A stretch of DNA of 64,000 nucleotides. Origin: Pantoea cypripedii. Its GTDB lineage: Bacteria; Pseudomonadota; Gammaproteobacteria; Enterobacterales; Enterobacteriaceae. The translations under genes were made by a program, and so were the position numbers. Shown here one piece after another: positions 59,013 through 64,000 of the stretch (the first letter of the stretch is position 1; each line of letters begins with the position of its first letter). A model generated the notes under the pieces. The model was given only the letters and a program-made list of their open reading frames with translations, was not told where the DNA came from and did not search any database. The DNA is taken from the NCBI RefSeq assembly GCF_011395035.1, contig NZ_CP024768.1, positions 344,586-408,585 on the forward strand. Reading direction: 5' to 3'.

Positions 59013-60041
59013 ATGAGTAAAATCACCATGAACGCCATCGCCGCTGCGGCCGGTGTCGGTGTGGCAACAGTCGATCGCGTGCTTAATCGCCGTGCGCCGG
59101 TGCGCGCCGCCACCGAACAGAAGGTGCTGGAGGCGGCGAGCCGTCTGGGTTATCGCGCTGATCTGATGCCTTTACTGCACCCGGGGCAGCCGGTGCCCGC
59201 AGTCTCGCTGCGTATGGGGTTTATTCTGCTGGCGAAAAGCTATTCGTTTTATCAGTCGCTGACCGACGCCCTGCGCGCGCAGGCGCAGCCATTGCATCCG
59301 GTGGGCAGCGAACCGCAGTTTTTCTGGCATGACATTGATGATGTCGATGCGGTGGTGGACTCGCTGCATACCCTGGCGCGACAGGTGGACGCGATTGGGC
59401 TGGTGGCGCTCGACCATCCGCTAATCCGCCGGGCGATTGAAAGCGTATCGCGCCAGGGGGTGAAGGTTTATGCGCTGTTTTCCAATTTTTCCCCCTGTGG
59501 TCACGCGGGTTACTTCGGGCTGGATAACCAGAAAGCCGGGCGTACCGCAGGCTGGATGGCGAAGCATGTGCTGCATCAGCCTGGCCCGGTGGGGGTGCTG
59601 GTGGGCGACCATCGTTTTACCTGCCAGGAGAGCTGCGAGATCAGCTTCCGTTCCTACCTGCGCGAACAGGACAGCACGCGCCGGGTGCTGGAGCCGTTAA
59701 AAACCCACGAGTCGATTGAAGGCGGTTATCAGGCGACACGTCGCCTGCTGGATGACCATGCCGATCTGGCACTGATCTTTGCGCCATGCGGTGGGGTTGA
59801 AGGGGTGATCCGTGCCCTGCGTGAACAGTCGCAGCGGCGGGTGGCGTTGATTTGTCACGGCCCGGTCAGTGATGGCGATCTGGCATTGATTGACGGCACT
59901 ATCACGGTGATGCTGCGACATCGCATTGAGGATCTGGCGCTGACGCTGATTCAGACCCTGCAACAGCGTCAGGCTGCTGGCGGCGAGCATTTCACCCAGG
60001 TGACGTTGCCGTTCGATATTGTGACGCGTGAGAATTTGTAA
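59013..60041 (+). CDS. LacI-family transcriptional regulator (central in mirrored module)
   Basis: This 342-residue regulator has a LacI HTH near 3-45 (MNAIAAAAGVGVATVDRVLN, then RRAPVRAATEQKVLEAASRL) and a sugar-binding-like effector domain with YFGLDNQKAGRTAGWMAKH and VLVGDHRFTCQESCEISFRS. It stands between a dehydrogenase-isomerase operon facing left and an isomerase-dehydrogenase operon facing right, so it may control both. Similar palindromes just before its start and after its stop support this. Confidence 0.88.
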   Translation: MSKITMNAIAAAAGVGVATVDRVLNRRAPVRAATEQKVLEAASRLGYRADLMPLLHPGQPVPAVSLRMGFILLAKSYSFYQSLTDALRAQAQPLHPVGSEPQFFWHDIDDVDAVVDSLHTLARQVDAIGLVALDHPLIRRAIESVSRQGVKVYALFSNFSPCGHAGYFGLDNQKAGRTAGWMAKHVLHQPGPVGVLVGDHRFTCQESCEISFRSYLREQDSTRRVLEPLKTHESIEGGYQATRRLLDDHADLALIFAPCGGVEGVIRALREQSQRRVALICHGPVSDGDLALIDGTITVMLRHRIEDLALTLIQTLQQRQAAGGEHFTQVTLPFDIVTRENL

Positions 60042-60067
60042 CGGGGCGATTTATCGCGCTGTTTTTA

Positions 60068-60097
60068 ATATAAATGATAAAAAACTATCATTTATAT
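60068..60097. promoter_or_regulatory. 12-bp perfect inverted repeat, candidate LacI operator
   Basis: ATATAAATGATA (60068-60079) and TATCATTTATAT (60086-60097) are perfect arms around AAAAAC. It is 105 bases before the isomerase start and just after the LacI gene. A long perfect palindrome here is unlikely to be chance, though A/T-rich. Confidence 0.55.
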
Positions 60098-60201
60098 GAT
60101 GAAAAATAACATGATCGTTATCAAAAAATGAAAGTTTCATGCTTGTTGAAGATGAAATTTTTATTTGATACTTGCCCCATCAATCACAGCAAGGAACGAT
60201 C

Positions 60202-61125
60202 ATGACTATCCATATCGCCAATGCGCCCTGTAGCTGGGGCGTTGATGATCCGAAAAACCCCTTCCTGCCGCCGTGGCAAAAAGTCCTGAGTGAAGCCGCG
60301 CAAGCGGGTTACCGCAGCATTGAACTTGGCCCGTGGAGCTACCTGCCGGTGGATGCCAGCGAACTGCGCCAGCAGCTGGAGTTGCACAACCTGTCGCTGG
60401 TGGCAGGCACCCTGTTTGACGACCTGGTGAGCGAAGCAAATTTCCCGGCAATGGTGGTGCTGACGCACAACATCTGCCGCAACCTGTCCCAGGTGCCGAC
60501 GGCTGAGAAAACCCACGGCGTCAATCAACCTGCTCCCTATCTGGTGATTATCGATTTCGGTAATCCTGAGCGGGCGAAATATGCCGGTCAGTCCGATAAA
60601 GCACCACGTCTGTCATCCGCCGACTGGCAGCGCATGATGCAGCACATCACCACCCTGAGTGAGATCGCCTGGCAGGAATATGGCGTGCGTGCGGTGATCC
60701 ATCCCCATGCTGGTGGCTGCATTGAATTCGCCGATGAACTGGAACAGCTGGTGCAGGATATCCCGCACGAGGTGGCCGGTTTGTGCCTCGATACCGGCCA
60801 TCTGTACTACTCCGGCATGGACCCGATTACCTGGCTGAATCGCTACTGGGATCGCATCGATTATCTGCACTTCAAAGACGTTAACGAGGCGGTGTGGCGT
60901 GCTGTTATCGCCCGTGGTGTGGATTTCTTTGCCGCCTGCGCTGAAGGCGTGATGTGCCCGATAGGTAAAGGGGCGATTGATTATCCGGCGGTGCGCGCCT
61001 TCCTGGCGGAGCGTGATTATCTGGGCTGGATCACCATCGAACAGGAGCGCGACCCGCGCAATGCTGACACCAGCCTGCGCGATGTCACTGCCAGCCTGCA
61101 CTATCTGCAATCGGTCGGATTCTGA
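60202..61125 (+). CDS. IolE-like sugar phosphate isomerase/epimerase
   Basis: This 307-residue TIM-barrel protein begins ANAPCSWGVDDPKNPFLPPW, the N-terminal pattern of inosose dehydratase IolE and relatives. Metal-ligand regions are VIHPHAGGCIEFADELE, CLDTGHLYYSGMDPITWLNR, IDYLHFKDVN and WITIEQERDP. IolE dehydrates 2-keto-myo-inositol, so a keto-inositol or keto-sugar substrate is plausible. The start at 60202 follows AAGGA. It is followed 10 bases later by a Gfo/Idh dehydrogenase in one operon. Confidence 0.86.
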   Translation: MTIHIANAPCSWGVDDPKNPFLPPWQKVLSEAAQAGYRSIELGPWSYLPVDASELRQQLELHNLSLVAGTLFDDLVSEANFPAMVVLTHNICRNLSQVPTAEKTHGVNQPAPYLVIIDFGNPERAKYAGQSDKAPRLSSADWQRMMQHITTLSEIAWQEYGVRAVIHPHAGGCIEFADELEQLVQDIPHEVAGLCLDTGHLYYSGMDPITWLNRYWDRIDYLHFKDVNEAVWRAVIARGVDFFAACAEGVMCPIGKGAIDYPAVRAFLAERDYLGWITIEQERDPRNADTSLRDVTASLHYLQSVGF

Positions 61126-61135
61126 GGACAACATC

Positions 61136-62305
61136 ATGATTAACGGCACTAAAGCTCTCGAACGTTCACTGCGCTGGGGTATGGTTGGCGGCGGCGGCAC
61201 CAGCCAGATTGGTTACATTCACCGTTCCGCAGCTCTGCGTGACGGCAATTTTGTCTTGCAGGCTGGGGCGTTCGATATCGACGCCGAGCGTGGCCGGGCA
61301 TTTGGCGTGGCGCTTGGCGTAACGGCAGATCGCTGCTATCCCGATTATGAAACGATGTTTGCGGCGGAAGCGGCACGCGCCGACGGTATCGAGGCGGTGT
61401 CCATCGCCACCCCCAACAACACCCATTTCGACATTTGTCGTGCCGCGTTACATGCCGGGCTGCATGTGGTGTGTGAAAAGCCGCTGTGCTTCACCGTCGC
61501 CGAGGCTGATGAGCTGGAAAAACTCTGTGCAGAGAAGAAAAAAATCATCGGCGTGACCTACGGCTATGCCGGTCATCAGTTGATTCATCAGGCACGGGAG
61601 ATGATCGCCGAAGGCCTGCTGGGAGAGATTCGCATCATCAATATGCAGTTTGCCCACGGTTTCCATAACGAGGCGGTGGAACTGCAAAACCCCAGCACCA
61701 AATGGCGTGTCGATCCGCGCTTTGTTGGCCCCAGTTATGTGCTGGGAGATCTCGCTACCCATCCGCTGTTTATCGCTGAAACCATGGTGCCGAAGCTGAA
61801 AGTTAAACGCCTGCTGTGCAGCCGTCAGAGCTTTGTCAAAAGCCGTGCACCGCTGGAAGATAATGCCTTTGTGATGATGGAGTATGACAACGGCGCGGTG
61901 GGCACCATGTGGGCCTCGGCGGTGAACTGCGGTTCCATGCACGGCCAAAAAGTGCGGGTGATTGGCGAGAAGGCCAGCCTGGAATGGTGGGACGAACAGC
62001 CAAATCAGCTGCGTTACGAAGTGCAGGGCGAGCCGGTGCAGATTCTGGAGCGCGGTATGGGATATCTGTATGGACGCGCGTTGGAGGACGATCGTATTGG
62101 CGGCGGCCATCCTGAAGGGCTGTTTGAAGCCTGGTCTAATCTCTATCGTCGTTTTGCGCTGGCGATGGATGCCACCGACCGTGGTGATCAGGCGTTTCTG
62201 GAGAACTTCTGGTATCCCGATGTGCATGCGGGCTTGATGGGCGTTCGCTGGGTCGGGCAGTGCGTGCAGTCAGCCGATGCTGGTGCGGTGTGGGTGGATT
62301 GCTGA
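61136..62305 (+). CDS. Gfo/Idh-family dehydrogenase (long subtype)
   Basis: This 389-residue enzyme has WGMVGGGGTSQIGYIHRSAA near 13-32, the EKP motif in LHVVCEKPLCFTVAEAD near 110, and a C-terminal domain with VLGDLATHPLFIAETM giving the likely catalytic residues. The GGG-x-SQIG-x-x-HR opening marks a subgroup of sugar dehydrogenases of about 380-390 residues. The start at 61136 follows GAGGA; the frame is open upstream inside the isomerase gene without reason to use it. It probably acts just before or after the isomerase encoded upstream. Confidence 0.87.
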   Translation: MINGTKALERSLRWGMVGGGGTSQIGYIHRSAALRDGNFVLQAGAFDIDAERGRAFGVALGVTADRCYPDYETMFAAEAARADGIEAVSIATPNNTHFDICRAALHAGLHVVCEKPLCFTVAEADELEKLCAEKKKIIGVTYGYAGHQLIHQAREMIAEGLLGEIRIINMQFAHGFHNEAVELQNPSTKWRVDPRFVGPSYVLGDLATHPLFIAETMVPKLKVKRLLCSRQSFVKSRAPLEDNAFVMMEYDNGAVGTMWASAVNCGSMHGQKVRVIGEKASLEWWDEQPNQLRYEVQGEPVQILERGMGYLYGRALEDDRIGGGHPEGLFEAWSNLYRRFALAMDATDRGDQAFLENFWYPDVHAGLMGVRWVGQCVQSADAGAVWVDC

Positions 62306-62331
62306 CGGCATCATTGACACAGACCAAACCA

Positions 62332-62491
62332 GCGCAATAAATTGCGCCGCTACAAATCGCACAGTACCGTAACTACCGTCTTGAGCTTCAATCCCTGGTG
62401 CGAATAAATTCGCCCCCTACGTTGTAGGGGCGGCATTTATGCCGACCAGGCCAATAATTGCACGTTTTCGTAGCGGCGCGATTTATCGCGC
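62332..62491. repeat. Repeat cluster: REP units with a second palindromic family between
   Basis: A variant reverse REP unit (GCGCAATAAATTGCGC core) is at 62332-62353 and a standard forward unit at 62470-62491. Between them at 62400-62444 is a unit of the GTAGGG family: GCGAATAAATTCGC (62400-62413), CCCCTAC/GTAGGGG (62414-62430) and CGGCAT/ATGCCG (62431-62444), similar to 46918-46987. Confidence 0.8.
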
Positions 62492-62501
62492 GGTTTTCAG
62501 G

Positions 62502-63614
62502 TTAAAAGTAATAGATTTCCACATTTTCAGGGATGATTGATGGCGTGAAGGCGGCCCCTTGCCCGATGCCAATACGGCACGGGTATCCATGGGTAACCAG
62601 AGAATGCAGGGTTGCGCCACTCTGAAGGGTTATCTGCGGAATAAAACCGGTGGCCTCATCCAGGCGCGGTAAACAGATCTCATTAACAACGGCGTCTTTT
62701 CCTATAACCAGATTTTGTCCCAGTAGTTTCAATGAACCATTGACTGTTGAAGATAATATCTCATTGTTTTGACCACCCAGAATGCCGCCCTGCCTGACAA
62801 TAGAATGGTTGTGAATAAGTGTGTCACTATCATTGGTATAAATAAAATCCACCGTAGAATTATTTATCTCTGTCATGCCAATATTACTGTATACGGCTTT
62901 TGCGCTGCTTCTTTCCACAAGCGTATCGCCAGCACGGTTCAGGAGATTTCCGGCGACCATTGAATCAATAATCTCCATTTTCCTTGTGGCCAGTCCTTCT
63001 TCATAAAAGAGGATAACCACATCGCCATATATTTTGCATTTTTTTTCACACCTGACATTGTTATCAATATTTTCAACCGCCACATGAGGAAGAATATCGC
63101 CTCCGATGACAGGTTTTAAAAGGTCTTTATAATAATTAACTTCACTCAGATTAAATTGATAAACCGCGTCATGGCTGCCTTTCACCGGGCAAATCCACTC
63201 ACAAAATCCTGACTGCGGCATCAGTTTTACATTGGTGTAATCCTGGCTTCTGATCTCCGTCTCAGTCAGGTTGATGGTGCCACTAAAGCCCTGAACTTTT
63301 CCTTCAATTAAACATTGGTCAGCTTCAGTGAGATAATTTGGTGCATAGACGATGCCTTTTATCTCGCAGTTATTTATTTTTATTTCCCCATTGCGTGAGT
63401 AGACAGCCTCCCAGAGATGCTGTTCAGTATTTTTAATGCCAATCTTACAGTTATTAAGTGTGACGTTACTGACACTTCCCACACCCATATCGACAACCAG
63501 ATTGCTTTCATCCAGAGGATTGTGAGCGGTAGTTCTTAACTGCACAAAACGCCAGCCACTATCAGGGGTATTTGTCATCGTACCGTATGAAGCCGAAACT
63601 GATCCCACGCTCAT
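62502..63614 (-). CDS. Unknown protein with repetitive beta-helix-like pattern
   Basis: I do not recognise this 370-residue protein. It has no signal peptide and is full of short strand-like repeats with Asn and Ile/Val ladders (VSNVTLNNCKIGIKN, GEIKINNCEIKG, NIGMTEINNSTVDFIYTN, NEILSSTVNGSLKLLGQNLV), the look of a right-handed parallel beta-helix. The start at 63614 follows AAGGAA. The gene is clearly AT-rich relative to its neighbours, which points to recent transfer. A polysaccharide-related, phage-tail-like or secreted effector role are all conceivable; none is supported by a motif. Confidence 0.65.
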   Translation of the reverse strand: MSVGSVSASYGTMTNTPDSGWRFVQLRTTAHNPLDESNLVVDMGVGSVSNVTLNNCKIGIKNTEQHLWEAVYSRNGEIKINNCEIKGIVYAPNYLTEADQCLIEGKVQGFSGTINLTETEIRSQDYTNVKLMPQSGFCEWICPVKGSHDAVYQFNLSEVNYYKDLLKPVIGGDILPHVAVENIDNNVRCEKKCKIYGDVVILFYEEGLATRKMEIIDSMVAGNLLNRAGDTLVERSSAKAVYSNIGMTEINNSTVDFIYTNDSDTLIHNHSIVRQGGILGGQNNEILSSTVNGSLKLLGQNLVIGKDAVVNEICLPRLDEATGFIPQITLQSGATLHSLVTHGYPCRIGIGQGAAFTPSIIPENVEIYYF

Positions 63615-63784
63615 AAATTCATTCCTTTGGATAATGATCAAATGGAGAATATGCAGCTGTACCTGGCGAACAGGGGAGGGAAGTGTACTAAGGTCGACAG
63701 GAAATTAACGTGAGGCAGCAACGGGCGGGAAGGAATTTCACAGAAATATCATAACTATTCAGACATGACGTTGGTTTGAGGCGT

Positions 63785-63802
63785 TGCGCGATAAATCGCG
63801 CA
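63785..63802. repeat. Isolated REP-core palindrome
   Basis: GCGCGATAAATCGCGC, the core of the REP unit without the GTAGCG arm, lies just after the stop of the amino-acid ABC ATPase gene. Confidence 0.7.
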
Positions 63803-63810
63803 AACCTGAA

Positions 63811-64000
63811 TCAATGGGATCGTAAATCACTTAAGAAGCGCTGGGCGCGCGGATGCTGCGGTTGGGTGAAGAATTTCTCCGGCGTGGCTTTTTCCAGAAT
63901 CTGGCCCTGATCCATAAACCAGATGGTATCGGCCACTTCACGCGCAAAATTCATCTCGTGGGTGACACACATCATCGTCATGCCTTCCTGCGCCAGGCCG
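63811..64000 (-). CDS. Polar amino acid ABC transporter ATPase, C-terminal part (cut by window edge)
   Basis: The last 62 codons are readable on the minus strand, ending in TGA at 63811-63813. The translation contains GMTMMCVTHEMNFAREVADT, which holds the H-loop, followed by IWFMDQGQILEKATPEKFF and ending QRFLSDLRSH. This is the C-terminal end of the GlnQ/GltL/HisP-type ATPases that energise amino-acid importers. The start lies beyond position 64000, so the substrate and partners are not visible. Confidence 0.88.
   Translation of the reverse strand, partial: GLAQEGMTMMCVTHEMNFAREVADTIWFMDQGQILEKATPEKFFTQPQHPRAQRFLSDLRSH

Noticed and set aside
55642..62305. A complete myo-inositol catabolic operon (iol)
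   Set aside because: Only IolG-like and IolE-like proteins are present; iolA, iolB, iolC and iolD homologues are absent from the window.
1..64000. tRNA or rRNA genes, integrases, transposases, plasmid or phage origins
   Set aside because: None was recognised on either strand when reading the window by eye.

Overview
The window looks like chromosomal DNA from a plant- or environment-associated member of the Erwiniaceae, most likely Pantoea or a close relative. This is inferred from protein similarity to E. coli families I recognise (SbmA, AbgABTR, Tsx, YghU, Gcd), from a direct glucose oxidation system, and from dense REP-like palindromes of the type GTAGCGGCGCGATTTATCGC. No rRNA, tRNA, integrase, transposase or CRISPR array was found. 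The theme is carbon acquisition: 53 genes are called, mostly transporters, sugar or polyol dehydrogenases, isomerases and their regulators.

Layout. 1-8.9 kb: a DUF1471 secreted peptide, a YncE-like beta-propeller protein, an ATP-type dihydroxyacetone kinase, SbmA, and the three-subunit membrane gluconate 2-dehydrogenase behind a GntR-like palindrome. 9-16.6 kb: a large imperfect palindromic repeat, an MFS carrier, and the abgA-abgB-abgT p-aminobenzoyl-glutamate operon with divergent abgR. 16.7-28.4 kb: a VOC protein, tsx, a QseBC/PmrAB-like two-component system divergent from a small AraC regulator, LysR plus MdtG-like MFS, PQQ glucose dehydrogenase gcd, an unknown gene, and an EntS-like MFS carrier. 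28.5-39.3 kb: a Gfo/Idh dehydrogenase, BadF-type sugar kinase, ROK regulator, a second copy of the large palindromic repeat, and a carbohydrate ABC transporter with a cytosolic GH28-like glycosidase. 39.4-46.9 kb: a tartrate/D-malate-type dehydrogenase with LysR, then a sugar porter divergent from a solute:sodium symporter, BNR/sialidase-like protein and SDR. 47-51.9 kb: a sigma-54 activator divergent from a dehydrogenase, isomerase and periplasmic binding protein operon that has a clear -24/-12 promoter. 52-54.4 kb: a second, lipoprotein YncE-like protein, DUF1330 and YghU. 54.5-62.3 kb: two LacI regulators with three more Gfo/Idh dehydrogenases and two TIM-barrel isomerases in mirrored modules. 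62.5-64 kb: an AT-rich unknown gene with a repetitive beta-helix-like pattern, and the C-terminal end of an amino-acid ABC ATPase cut by the window edge.

How the genes work together. Gcd and gluconate dehydrogenase together would oxidise glucose to gluconate and then 2-ketogluconate on the periplasmic side of the inner membrane, feeding electrons to the respiratory chain. The five Gfo/Idh oxidoreductases and three TIM-barrel isomerase/epimerase proteins, with LacI, ROK and sigma-54 regulators, look like several parallel inositol- or keto-sugar-type catabolic modules. Their substrates cannot be read from sequence. The non-coding part is notable for two copies of a roughly 0.6-kb element whose two halves are imperfect reverse complements, with a compensatory base-pair change between copies that argues for a conserved hairpin.
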